DNA from: DATJLQ01 sp035509415 | GTDB lineage: Bacteria; Pseudomonadota; Alphaproteobacteria; JACZXZ01 | Direction: 5' to 3' | NCBI GenBank assembly: GCA_035509415.1 | Contig: DATJLQ010000184.1 | Coordinates: forward strand, 1-43,253 | Length of the DNA: 43,253 nt | In this document: positions 16,155-23,379 of the stretch, one piece after another | Position numbering within the stretch: position 1 is the stretch's first letter | Layout of the letters: every line of letters starts with the position of its first letter | Made by a program: the position numbers and the translations under genes | The notes under the pieces: generated by a model | Told to the model about the DNA's origin: nothing | Database searches by the model: none | What the model saw: only the letters and a program-made list of their open reading frames with translations

Positions 16155-16426
16155 TCGTGAAGAAGCAAGGCGATTGGCTGTCCGCCAAGGTCGGCGAGGA
16201 GCTGATCATGATGAGCGCCGAGAAGGGCAACTATATCGGGCTCAGCGAGGTCGGTACCCGGGTGTGGGAATTGCTCGAGGCGCCGCAGGACCTCGACGTC
16301 CTCTGCGCCCAACTGGAGCGCGAGTTCGACGTGACGCCCGAGGTGTGCCGCGCCGAAGTGGAAGCGTTCCTCAACGAGCTGGTGAAACATGGCGCCGTCG
16401 CGCTCGATCCGCCGCCCGCTGCGTAG
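16151..16426 (+). CDS. PqqD-like RiPP recognition element, lasso B1 protein
   Basis: 91 residues with the PqqD fold pattern: a beta-rich start (WLSAKVGEELIMMSAEKGNY), then IGLSEVGTRVWELLEAPQDL, and two helices (VLCAQLEREFDVTPEVCRAE; FLNELVKHGAVAL). Stand-alone PqqD-like proteins next to a transglutaminase-like protein form the split B1/B2 maturation machinery of lasso peptides. B1 binds the leader through a conserved aromatic-x-x-Pro motif. The candidate precursor has WVTP at that place. Starts by ATGA overlap with the sulfotransferase and overlaps B2 by 38 bases. Confidence 0.87.
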   Translation: MIVKKQGDWLSAKVGEELIMMSAEKGNYIGLSEVGTRVWELLEAPQDLDVLCAQLEREFDVTPEVCRAEVEAFLNELVKHGAVALDPPPAA

Positions 16427-16865
16427 GTTCGCGGAAGTCGATGGCCGCCGCCGCATGCTGGTGGCGGAGGCGGTGGCGTGCCTCTTGGCGGCGCGCCTCG
16501 CGTTGATCCTCGTTCCCTTCCCGCGCCTCGCGGGACGGCTCGGCACCTTCGTCGCGCCGAGCGATCCGCGCGCCGCGCGCGACGCCGCCGGCGCGACGCC
16601 GGGCCAGGCGCTATTGGCGCGCGACGTCGGCTGGGCGGTGACGCGCTCGGCGCGCTGGGTCCCGTTCAAGGCGGTGTGCCTGCCCCAGGCCATGGCGGCC
16701 CAGTTCATGCTGCGCCGCCGCGGCATTGCCAGCGTCATGCGCTTCGGCGCGCGGCGCGGCACCGAAAAGCCGCTCGACGCCCATGCCTGGCTCGATGCGG
16801 CGGGCGTGGAGCTCACGGGCTACCCCGTGGCACCCGACATCGCCGAAATCGCGTGCTTCGTGTAG
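16389..16865 (+). CDS. Lasso peptide leader protease, B2 protein (transglutaminase-like)
   Basis: 158 residues. The hydrophobic-basic N-terminal helix region (RRMLVAEAVACLLAARLALI, then PFPRLAGRLGTF) and the core KAVCLPQAMAAQFMLRRRG plus DAHAWLDAAGVELTGY match the B2 family. The catalytic Cys is C97 and His is H132, spaced as in McjB. The third acid is unclear: the position 12 after the His, where McjB has Asp, is Gly here, with D136 and D150 nearby. It cleaves the leader from the precursor in the cytoplasm. The start ATG is inside the B1 gene, a usual arrangement. Confidence 0.87.
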   Translation: MAPSRSIRRPLRRFAEVDGRRRMLVAEAVACLLAARLALILVPFPRLAGRLGTFVAPSDPRAARDAAGATPGQALLARDVGWAVTRSARWVPFKAVCLPQAMAAQFMLRRRGIASVMRFGARRGTEKPLDAHAWLDAAGVELTGYPVAPDIAEIACFV

Positions 16866-16869
16866 CGCC

Positions 16870-17526
16870 ATGAGCACCGCGGACCGCGCCGAGATCGATG
16901 CGCCCGCCGCGCCACCGGATCTCTTTGCCCGGCAGGGCTACCTCGTGGTGCCGAAGCTGATCGAGCCGGCGCTGGTGGATTTCCTCTGGGCCTACGTGCA
17001 CACGAAATTCGCGAGCCTGCTGATGCCGTCCGGAGAACGCCAAGTCCCCAACACGCCCGCCGGCTATGGCGACGCGGCGTTCGACGGCTTGCTCGAATAT
17101 CTCCGCCCGCGCGTGGCCGCGGCCGCCGGTTGCCGCCTTTACCCGACCTATTCCTATTTCCGGCTCTACAAGCGCGGCGACGTGCTGCGACGCCACCGCG
17201 ACCGGCCGGCGTGCGAAATCAGCCTGAGCCTGAACATCGGCCAGGTGCCGGCCGATCCCTGGCCGCTTCATATCGAGGGCAAAACGGGGCCGGCCGCGGC
17301 GCGTCTCGCGCCGGGCGACGGGCTGCTCTACCGCGGCTGCGATTGCGCGCATTGGCGCGAGCGCTTCGAGGGCGAGCGCTGCGCCCAGGCGTTCCTCCAT
17401 TATGTGGATGCCGACGGCCCGAACCGGGACGAGCGCTTCGATCGCCGCAAGACCCTGATGTCGCCTGCCGTCGAAGGGCGCGCGCACCGGAATCACGCCG
17501 GCAATGCGCAACGCCGGGAAGAGTGA
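16870..17526 (+). CDS. 2-oxoglutarate/Fe(II) oxygenase-like protein (first)
   Basis: 218 residues. FARQGYLVVPKLIEPALVDF is a typical start of a 2OG-Fe oxygenase, and TYSYFRLYKRGDVLRRHRDR places the HxD motif at H109-x-D111. The distal His is H161 in CDCAHWRERF, with nearby arginines for 2-oxoglutarate. GDGLLYRGCDCAH corresponds to the 'G-x-hydrophobic' strand before the distal His. The start ATG is 4 bases after the B2 stop, so it is in the lasso operon. It would hydroxylate a side chain of the peptide (CanE is a known lasso hydroxylase of this mechanism). Which residue is modified cannot be seen. Confidence 0.78.
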   Translation: MSTADRAEIDAPAAPPDLFARQGYLVVPKLIEPALVDFLWAYVHTKFASLLMPSGERQVPNTPAGYGDAAFDGLLEYLRPRVAAAAGCRLYPTYSYFRLYKRGDVLRRHRDRPACEISLSLNIGQVPADPWPLHIEGKTGPAAARLAPGDGLLYRGCDCAHWRERFEGERCAQAFLHYVDADGPNRDERFDRRKTLMSPAVEGRAHRNHAGNAQRREE

Positions 17527-17532
17527 GCGCGC

Positions 17533-18201
17533 ATGACCGCGATCGACGCTCGCCCGAGCGACAGCGTCGCCGCCCCGCCGGCGCCGCGCATCCTCATGCC
17601 GCCCTATCTGGTGCTGCGCGATTTCCTGGGCGCGGACGCGGCGGCGGGCCTGCTCGCCTTCGCGCTCGGCCACGAGGCGGCGTTCGAGCCGACCAAGACC
17701 GGCTTCGCCGGCAAAGGCAGGATCAGACCCGACTTCCGCGTCTCGACAGGGACCCGCGATCTCGGTCCCTACAAGCCGATGCTCAAGGACAGGCTGCGCG
17801 CCTTGGTGCCCGAGCTGGTCGCAAGGCTGGGCGCCACACCCGTTGAGCGGCCCAAATTCGAGCTGCAGCTCGTGGCGCACAACGACGGCGCGTTCTACAA
17901 GCGCCACATCGACACCCAGACCGCGAGCGAGCGCGACCGCATCCGCGTCCTGAGTGCGGTCTATTATTTCCACGCGCGACCCAAAGCATTCGCCGGGGGC
18001 GCGTTGCGCCTCTACGCCATCGGCGACGCGAGCCTGCGCAGCTTCATCGACGTCGAGCCGGAGCACGACACGCTGCTGGTCTTCCCGTCCTGGGCGCCAC
18101 ACGAGGTGATGCCGGTCGGCTGCCCGTCGAGGCGCTTCGCGGATTCGCGCTTCGCGATCAATTGCTGGGTGTATCGGGTGCGGGCGGCGGCGGCGGCGTA
18201 G
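17533..18201 (+). CDS. 2-oxoglutarate/Fe(II) oxygenase, prolyl-4-hydroxylase-like (second)
   Basis: 222 residues of P4H-type architecture. FELQLVAHNDGAFYKRHIDT gives HxD at H125-x-D127. VLSAVYYFHARPKAFAGGAL is the characteristic strand pair. FPSWAPHEVMPVGC gives the distal His H190, and RFADSRFAINCW supplies the 2OG-binding Arg region. It is distinct in sequence from the preceding oxygenase, so this is not a simple tandem duplicate. The candidate core has four prolines, which would suit a prolyl hydroxylase (inference). It begins 6 bases after the previous stop, and its 3' end overlaps the convergent Stf0-like gene by 44 bases. Confidence 0.82.
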   Translation: MTAIDARPSDSVAAPPAPRILMPPYLVLRDFLGADAAAGLLAFALGHEAAFEPTKTGFAGKGRIRPDFRVSTGTRDLGPYKPMLKDRLRALVPELVARLGATPVERPKFELQLVAHNDGAFYKRHIDTQTASERDRIRVLSAVYYFHARPKAFAGGALRLYAIGDASLRSFIDVEPEHDTLLVFPSWAPHEVMPVGCPSRRFADSRFAINCWVYRVRAAAAA

Positions 18202-19036
18202 CGCTCGCGCGCTGCCGGAATTCGGCCCGGAACCGCTGGACCAGCGCCTCGGATCGCGCGTCGGCCTGCTTCTGGAGGCGCGGCGGCGGAATCGGCGCAT
18301 CGGGCCGGCCGACCGCGGCGAAGAATTTTCTCAACGTGCCTTCGTAGTCCGCCTCGAGATCTTCGTAGACGATGCGATGGCAAGCGAGCGCATTGGCGCG
18401 GAAGAAGTCCCGCCAATGCCCATTGTGGCGCTGAATGACGCCGAGGTACTGCAAGATGCGATGGAATTCGTATTCGGCGTCGAGGTCCTTCCGTGCCTGC
18501 CGCGGAAACTGCCGCCAGGCGCGGGACCGGCCGGCGACGACGTGCGAGACCGCCTGCCGTATCTCGTCGCGCCGGGTCAGGAAGACGAAGGTCGGGTTGG
18601 GAATGAAATCGCGCAAAATCCCGAAGATGCGCCTGTGCGTTTCCGGCGCCAGATCGCCCGGATGGCGCCAATCGAGGAACGCGAACTCGTCGGGCGCGCA
18701 TTCATGCAGGAGGTCGACCACGTCCACCCAGAACAGCTTGAGCCCGAACACGCCGCTGGGATCGGTCCTCGAGCGGTACAGCCTGGCGACGTAATCGCTG
18801 AAGCTCGCGGGCTTCCAGCGCCGCTCGAATTTCGGCCGGAAGCCGGCATGGAAGTACTCGAGCGGATTGCCCAGCCCGCCGGCGAAATAGATCGCCTCGC
18901 CCAACAGCGTGCTGCCGGAACGCGGCTGGGAGCAAACCACCAGCGAGCGCTCGGGCGGGCCCGCGCGCTCGGGATAGTCGCCAGCCCGCTCCATCAGGTC
19001 GTATTCGCGACTGGGGCTGACGCTCGAATTTTCCAT
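18158..19036 (-). CDS. Stf0-like sulfotransferase
   Basis: About 292 residues. Motif SLVVCSQPRSGSTLLGEAIY near residue 34 is the PAPS-binding loop. IYFAGGLGNPLEYFH and FGLKLFWVDVVDLL follow the Stf0 (trehalose-2-sulfotransferase-like) layout. FVFLTRRDEIRQAVSHVVAG is the 3'-phosphate segment and RIVYEDLEADYEGTLRKF the late helix. The C-terminus is a proline-rich tail (TPPPPPAPDTPSN). The ATG at 19036 was chosen over the TTG at 19045. It is transcribed convergently to the oxygenases and divergently from the cyclase. It is a second, differently folded sulfotransferase in the same cluster; substrate could be the peptide or a sugar. Confidence 0.8.
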   Translation of the reverse strand: MENSSVSPSREYDLMERAGDYPERAGPPERSLVVCSQPRSGSTLLGEAIYFAGGLGNPLEYFHAGFRPKFERRWKPASFSDYVARLYRSRTDPSGVFGLKLFWVDVVDLLHECAPDEFAFLDWRHPGDLAPETHRRIFGILRDFIPNPTFVFLTRRDEIRQAVSHVVAGRSRAWRQFPRQARKDLDAEYEFHRILQYLGVIQRHNGHWRDFFRANALACHRIVYEDLEADYEGTLRKFFAAVGRPDAPIPPPRLQKQADARSEALVQRFRAEFRQRASATPPPPPAPDTPSN

Positions 19037-19049
19037 GCGCGGCAAAGGC

Positions 19050-19077
19050 TTTCCGGTTGGCGCGGCGCGCGTATTAT
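19050..19077 (+). promoter_or_regulatory. Candidate promoter of lasso cyclase gene
   Basis: TTTCCG (19050-19055), a 16-base spacer and TATTAT (19072-19077) lie in the short divergent gap. The -10 is a strong match and stands out against the GC-rich background; the -35 is weak. The start site would be about 40 bases before the cyclase ATG. Confidence 0.42.
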
Positions 19078-19122
19078 GATGGATGAGGCCGGGCCAATCC
19101 AGTTGAGGCGCAACGCCAACCC

Positions 19123-21054
19123 ATGAGCGCGATCTTCGGCATCTTACGCTTCGACGGCGGGGAGGTTTCCGCGCGCGACCTGGAGCGCATGGGCAACGCG
19201 CTCGCCCATCGCGGGCCCGACGGGCGCAAGAGTGCCGTTCTCGGCGCCGTCGGCCTCGGCCATGGCCTGATGCGGGTGAACGAGGAGGATCTGTTCGAGG
19301 CGCAGCCGCTCGCCGACCGCGAGGCCGATCTCACGCTGGTCGCGGATTGTCGGATCGACAATCGCGAGGAATTGGCCGAAGCCTTCGGGCTTTCCGCCGG
19401 CGACATCCGCGACATGCCCGACAGCGCCTTCATCCTGCGTGCCTACAAAAAATGGGGCGCGGACGCGGCCGCTCATCTGATCGGCGATTTCGCCTTCGCA
19501 ATCTGGGACGGTCGCGCGAAGAAGCTCGTCCTCGCGCGCGATCACATGGGCCAGCGCTACTTCCATCACCATGCCGGCAAGGATTTCTTCGCCTTCGCGA
19601 CCGAGGCCAGGGCGCTGTGGGCGCTCGATGACGTGCCGCGCCGCCTCTCGGACGCGCAGATCGCGCGATACCTGCTCTTCCAACGCGCTACCCGCGACGG
19701 CGCGACGTTCTTCGAGGACATTCGGCTCGTACCCGGCGGAAGCACGGTCGTCGTCGACGCCGGAGGCAGGGTGACGGCGAGCCGCTATTGGGAGCCGCGG
19801 GACGCGCCCCTCGATCTCGGCCGCGACGAGGCGCATTACGTCAGGGCCTATCGCGAAATCCTCACCGAGGCCGTCGAATGCCGTATCCGCCGGCTGATCG
19901 CGCCGCCCGCGCTTCTGCTCAGCGCCGGCTACGACAGCGCGGCCATCGCCGGGCTGTCCGGCCCGCTCTTGAGCGCCCAAGGGCGCAAGTTGACGGCCAT
20001 CTCGTCGGTCTTGCCCGAGGATTATCGCGGCCCGCGCCGCTCGGCCCGGCACTGGGTCGAGCTGTGCCGCCGCCGCATGCCGCATCTCGACGTGCGCTAC
20101 TTCGTGCGCGACGAGAAATCGGCCTACGAGGATCTCGAGCAAACGTTCGCGATCGCGGGGCATATACCGCCCGTGCTCTATTCGATCACGGCGGCCCTGC
20201 TCCGCGAGGCGACCCGATCCGGGGCGCGGCTTTTGATGGACGGCGTCGGCGGCGACGACACGGTCAATCCGCGCGTCGGCAGCATGATGCCTTATTTCCT
20301 GCGCACCGGGCATTATCGCTGGTTCCTGGCCGAGCTCGCCTGGCGGACACGCGCATGCAAGGAGAACCCGTTGCAAGTTCTGCGTGGCGCCGTGGTCGGC
20401 GCCTTCGCGCCCTTATGGCTCAGGCGCGCCGCCGCGCGCGTCAGGAGCACGGTTGCGCCGTTTCAGGCGTGGCGCAAGCCGCCCGTTGCGCCGGCCTTCG
20501 CCGCCGAGGCCGTGCGGAGCGGCGCAATCGATCCGTCCAACCTGAGGACGGCGATCGAGCCCTACCGTTCGCCGCGCGAAAGGCTGTTGCGCTCGGTCGG
20601 CAACTGGGCCGGGCGATATCGGCCGCCCAACGACGCGGATTTGGCGGCCGCGAGCGGCCTGGACATCACCCGCCCGTTCCGGGACAAGCGGGTGGTGGAG
20701 CTGGGACTCTCGATCCCAGAAGATCTCTACGCGAAGGGCGGCCGGCAGCGTTACCTGGCGTGCAAGGCGCTGGCCGATATCTACCCGCCCGAATTCCAGA
20801 ACCGGGATCTTTATCAGGATACGTTCGATCCCGACTTGCTCGCCACGCTGCGCGCGTCGCTCCCGCAGGTGAACGCGGACATCGCGCGGCTCAAGCGCAA
20901 TCCTAACGTCGCGAGGTACATAGATTTCGAGCGGGTGGCGCGCATCCTCAATCGGCGGCAAAGGGGCCCGGAGATGGCGCCGCTGACGCTTTCAGCCTGG
21001 ATGGCGGTCGCCACGGCAAAATACATCGCCTGGTTTCGCGGCGAGAACGCATGA
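19123..21054 (+). CDS. Lasso peptide cyclase (asparagine-synthetase-like C protein)
   Basis: 643 residues. N-terminal glutaminase-like domain starts MSAIFGILRFDGGEVSARDL with Ser in place of the Cys nucleophile; RGPDGRKS and an ADCRIDNREELAEAF strand keep the fold. The synthetase domain has the ATP PP-loop LLLSAGYDSAAIAGLS (S267-S272 with D271) and MDGVGGDDTVNPR. Loss of Cys2 means no glutamine hydrolysis: it adenylates an Asp/Glu side chain and lets the core's N-terminal amine attack it, forming the macrolactam. This is the usual state in lasso C proteins (MSAIFG start) and separates it from the genuine asnB at 2924-4756. It ends 23 bases before the convergent precursor's stop. Confidence 0.9.
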   Translation: MSAIFGILRFDGGEVSARDLERMGNALAHRGPDGRKSAVLGAVGLGHGLMRVNEEDLFEAQPLADREADLTLVADCRIDNREELAEAFGLSAGDIRDMPDSAFILRAYKKWGADAAAHLIGDFAFAIWDGRAKKLVLARDHMGQRYFHHHAGKDFFAFATEARALWALDDVPRRLSDAQIARYLLFQRATRDGATFFEDIRLVPGGSTVVVDAGGRVTASRYWEPRDAPLDLGRDEAHYVRAYREILTEAVECRIRRLIAPPALLLSAGYDSAAIAGLSGPLLSAQGRKLTAISSVLPEDYRGPRRSARHWVELCRRRMPHLDVRYFVRDEKSAYEDLEQTFAIAGHIPPVLYSITAALLREATRSGARLLMDGVGGDDTVNPRVGSMMPYFLRTGHYRWFLAELAWRTRACKENPLQVLRGAVVGAFAPLWLRRAAARVRSTVAPFQAWRKPPVAPAFAAEAVRSGAIDPSNLRTAIEPYRSPRERLLRSVGNWAGRYRPPNDADLAAASGLDITRPFRDKRVVELGLSIPEDLYAKGGRQRYLACKALADIYPPEFQNRDLYQDTFDPDLLATLRASLPQVNADIARLKRNPNVARYIDFERVARILNRRQRGPEMAPLTLSAWMAVATAKYIAWFRGENA

Positions 21055-21077
21055 AGCGGCGGAAGATTAAAGTCGGT

Positions 21078-21263
21078 CTATGAGTATCTGCCAGTAGCTG
21101 GGGCATTCGGCTCGGGAGCCGCGTGGGGAGCGCTGCCGGCATGGTGCGCTTCCGACACGATCACCCGCGGCGTCACCCAGCGCTTGCGGCCGGCACGCGC
21201 CGGTCCGTCCGCGTCATTGGCCGAGCCAAGGCTACCCGCAGCGCCGGACTCTTCAGGCTCCAT
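21078..21263 (-). CDS. Candidate lasso peptide precursor (A peptide)
   Basis: A 61-residue ORF. The leader has a charged block then KRWVTPRVIVSEAHHA, where W29-x-x-P32 fits the aromatic-x-x-Pro motif recognised by B1. The predicted core GSAPHAAPEPNAPATGRYS (19 residues, from Gly43) has Gly1 and Glu9, the right spacing for a 9-residue macrolactam. It ends in Ser, the site phosphorylated by lasso HPr-like kinases, next to Tyr. Unusual: the residue two before the core is His, not the common Thr. ATG 21263 is chosen (GGGGGCG 8 bases upstream); the frame is open to ATG 21320 and 21362. Convergent with the cyclase. I found no better precursor in the cluster. Confidence 0.6.
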   Translation of the reverse strand: MEPEESGAAGSLGSANDADGPARAGRKRWVTPRVIVSEAHHAGSAPHAAPEPNAPATGRYS

Positions 21264-21612
21264 CCTCAGCACGCCCCCGAAATGAACGCGGCCTTCGCGA
21301 CCGTAGATAGTAGTCAGCATATCATACCGTTCCCGGAGCGCAAGGCTCGGAAAGAGCACCATTATTGCCGATCCGGGACGGTCGTGCCTTGAACGCCTTC
21401 CACGATCCGCCCATTCGGAATATTGGCGCTCTGCGCGACCCCTTGCGAGGTAAGGACTTCATTTCGTGAGGATTATTCTGGCATTCCGGCTCGGTCTCGC
21501 GCGCGTTCCCGTATGGAACCCTTGAATTCGTCACCCAACGATCGCCGAACGGAAATTCAGGTGTCTCGAAAGAACCGCCGCTTTCCCGGACCGCATCCCG
21601 CGCAATGTCCGG
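21264..21612. other. Intergenic region upstream of precursor and tail-collar genes
   Basis: About 350 bases with mixed composition. A TATGAT hexamer on the minus strand (21321-21326) would be a fair -10 for the precursor, but I see no convincing -35 at 16-18 bases. Open frames on both strands (for example 21423-21644 plus, 21322-21657 minus) have no domain sense or ribosome site. I see no RNA gene or repeat. Confidence 0.35.
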
Positions 21613-21641
21613 TTGAAATGACGCGCAAGCTGAGTTACCAT
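21613..21641 (+). promoter_or_regulatory. Candidate promoter of tail-collar operon
   Basis: TTGAAA (21613-21618), a 17-base spacer and TACCAT (21636-21641) stand about 95 bases before the first tail-collar gene. The -35 is strong and the -10 moderate. Confidence 0.45.
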
Positions 21642-21733
21642 TAACTTTGGGTGGCAATGAGGGTAAGGGGCGCGTTTTCAGTCCCGCCTCGGGTGTCCGT
21701 TTCGACGATCAGCAAACACAAGGGAGGCAGCCG

Positions 21734-22249
21734 GTGTCGAATCCGTTTCTCGGTGAGGTGCGGGCGTTTGGCTTTGGTTTCGCGCCAAAAGGCTGGCACA
21801 ACTGCGATGGCACCATTCTGGCCATCAGTCAGTACTCGGCGCTGTATGCGTTGCTCGGCACGCAATATGGCGGCAACGGGACAACCACCTTCGCCCTGCC
21901 CGACTTGCGCGGGCGCGCGGCCATCAGCTTCAGCAGCACCTACACCCAGGGCGAGCAGGACGGTTCGGAAACCGTCACCGTGACGATTGCGTCGATGCCG
22001 GCCCACACCCACCAACTCTCGGGCAGCACGGCCGCGGGCGGCGCGGGCGATCCCACCAACGCGGTGCTTGCCACGGTTGGCGGCGCCAGCACGCCCAAAC
22101 ACTACACGGACCCGGTCACGACGGTGATCGCGCTGAATCCCGCTTCGGTTCAGAATGCGGGCCAAAGCCAGGCGCACGACAACATGCAACCTTCCCTCGT
22201 GATCAACTACTGCATCGCGATGTCGGGCATTTACCCGCCCCGGAACTGA
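21734..22249 (+). CDS. Phage tail collar / microcystin-dependent-protein-like (1)
   Basis: 171 residues from GTG 21734 (MSNPFLGEVRAFGFGFAPKG), with AGGGAGG 7 bases upstream. The N-terminal tail-collar motif is W-x-x-CDGTILAISQYSALYALL, followed by GTQYGGNGTTTFALPDLRGR. The end is QPSLVINYCIAMSGIYPPRN. These are hallmarks of the Collar domain of phage tail fibres and of MdpB-like proteins. Such chromosomal triplets are common outside prophages; function in the host is uncertain (surface binding or display has been proposed). First of three tandem paralogues of similar length. Confidence 0.88.
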   Translation: MSNPFLGEVRAFGFGFAPKGWHNCDGTILAISQYSALYALLGTQYGGNGTTTFALPDLRGRAAISFSSTYTQGEQDGSETVTVTIASMPAHTHQLSGSTAAGGAGDPTNAVLATVGGASTPKHYTDPVTTVIALNPASVQNAGQSQAHDNMQPSLVINYCIAMSGIYPPRN

Positions 22250-22283
22250 GCTTCAGGCCCAAAACCAAGAGAGGACATCCTCG

Positions 22284-22826
22284 ATGTCGACTCCATTCCT
22301 CGGCCAGATTTCCCTATTCGCCGGCATCTTCGCGCCCAGGAACTGGGCGCTGTGCAGTGGCCAGCTTTTGAACATCAACCAGAGCACGGCGCTGTTCTCG
22401 CTGCTGGGCACGAACTTTGGCGGCGACGGCCGCGTGACCTTCGGCCTGCCGGATTTCCGCGGCCGCATTCCGATTGGACAGGGCACGGGTCCCGGCCTCA
22501 CGATTCGCCTCATGGGCCAAACCGTGGGCACCGAAACCGTAACGCTGAATTCGACGCAGATGCCGATGCACCCTCATACGCTCAATGCCGCGAACACCCC
22601 GGCAAATTCGACCAACGTGACGGGCACGGCGCTTCCCGGCACGCTTTCCAGCCCGGATAATTTCTACACGGTCAACGACGGCACCACGCCGGCGCCCAGC
22701 GGCGTGACGCTGAACCCATTGGCCTGCGGCCTGGACGGCGGCAATCAGGCGCACAACAACATGATGCCGACCGTGACCGTCAGCTACATCATTGCCCTTC
22801 AGGGCATCTTCCCGACGCGGAATTGA
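22284..22826 (+). CDS. Phage tail collar / microcystin-dependent-protein-like (2)
   Basis: 180 residues, ATG 22284 with AGAGAGGA upstream. Starts MSTPFLGQISLFAGIFAPRN and has W-ALCSGQLLNINQSTALFSL, GTNFGGDGRVTFGLPDFRGR and the end TVTVSYIIALQGIFPTRN. It has the same collar architecture as its neighbours but a diverged central loop, where TLNAANTPANSTNVTGTALP is Thr/Asn-rich. It follows the first paralogue by 34 bases and precedes the third by 10 bases, so the three are one operon. The variable middle against fixed ends is what a set of diversified binding proteins would show. Confidence 0.88.
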   Translation: MSTPFLGQISLFAGIFAPRNWALCSGQLLNINQSTALFSLLGTNFGGDGRVTFGLPDFRGRIPIGQGTGPGLTIRLMGQTVGTETVTLNSTQMPMHPHTLNAANTPANSTNVTGTALPGTLSSPDNFYTVNDGTTPAPSGVTLNPLACGLDGGNQAHNNMMPTVTVSYIIALQGIFPTRN

Positions 22827-22836
22827 GGAGGGCGAC

Positions 22837-23367
22837 ATGTCCAATGCATATATCGGAGAAATCCGCTGCTTCGGATTCAATTTTCCGCCCGCCGATTGGG
22901 CACTCTGCCTGGGCCAGCTGATGCCGATCTCGCAGTACGAGGCCTTGTACACCATCATCGGCACCACCTATGGCGGCAACGGCACGAGCAACTTCGCGCT
23001 TCCGAACCTGGCCGGCAGCGCCCTGATGGGCCAGGGCCAGGGTCCGGGACTCACCAACCGCTTGCTCGGCCAGGCCGTCGGCACGGCGGCGGTCACGCTG
23101 ACGAACAATCAATTGCCGTCGCATTTGCACACGCTCAATGCCTCAGTTTCGAACACCAAGTCGCAGGAGAAGGGGACGCCGAGCAACCAAGCCTACCTGG
23201 GATTGTCCACTCCGGGTAAGGCCTGGAGCACCACGGCGCCCAACCAGGGCCTCGCACCGCAAGGCATCGGCAGCACGGGCGGGTCGCAGCCGCACAACAA
23301 CATGCAGCCCGTGCTGACGATGAATTTCTGCATCTGTCTCCTTGGCATATACCCGGTGCGGAACTGA
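22837..23367 (+). CDS. Phage tail collar / microcystin-dependent-protein-like (3)
   Basis: 176 residues, ATG 22837 with GAGGAGGGCGAC upstream. Starts MSNAYIGEIRCFGFNFPPAD and carries W-ALCLGQLMPISQYEALYTI, GTTYGGNGTSNFALPNLAG and the end VLTMNFCICLLGIYPVRN. Its central region (TLNASVSNTKSQEKGTPSN) differs from both paralogues. Third gene of the collar operon, followed 12 bases later by the acetyltransferase. An upstream-extended frame from 22792 overlaps paralogue 2 and is not needed. Confidence 0.88.
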   Translation: MSNAYIGEIRCFGFNFPPADWALCLGQLMPISQYEALYTIIGTTYGGNGTSNFALPNLAGSALMGQGQGPGLTNRLLGQAVGTAAVTLTNNQLPSHLHTLNASVSNTKSQEKGTPSNQAYLGLSTPGKAWSTTAPNQGLAPQGIGSTGGSQPHNNMQPVLTMNFCICLLGIYPVRN

Positions 23368-23379
23368 CCTGAGGCTCGC

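Noticed and set aside
16813..18300. 495-residue minus-strand ORF opposite the oxygenases
   Set aside because: Antisense shadow; the plus-strand oxygenases have motifs and coupled starts.
21264..21362. Longer start for the precursor (ATG 21320 or 21362)
   Set aside because: Would give a leader much longer than usual, and the ATG at 21263 has a better-placed GGGGGCG; not excluded.
21322..21657. Minus-strand ORF containing a WVTNSRV segment similar to the precursor's WVTPRV
   Set aside because: No terminal core pattern and poor composition; the likeness is short and probably chance.
21734..23367. Prophage
   Set aside because: Only collar-domain genes are present; no integrase, terminase, capsid or other tail genes in the window.
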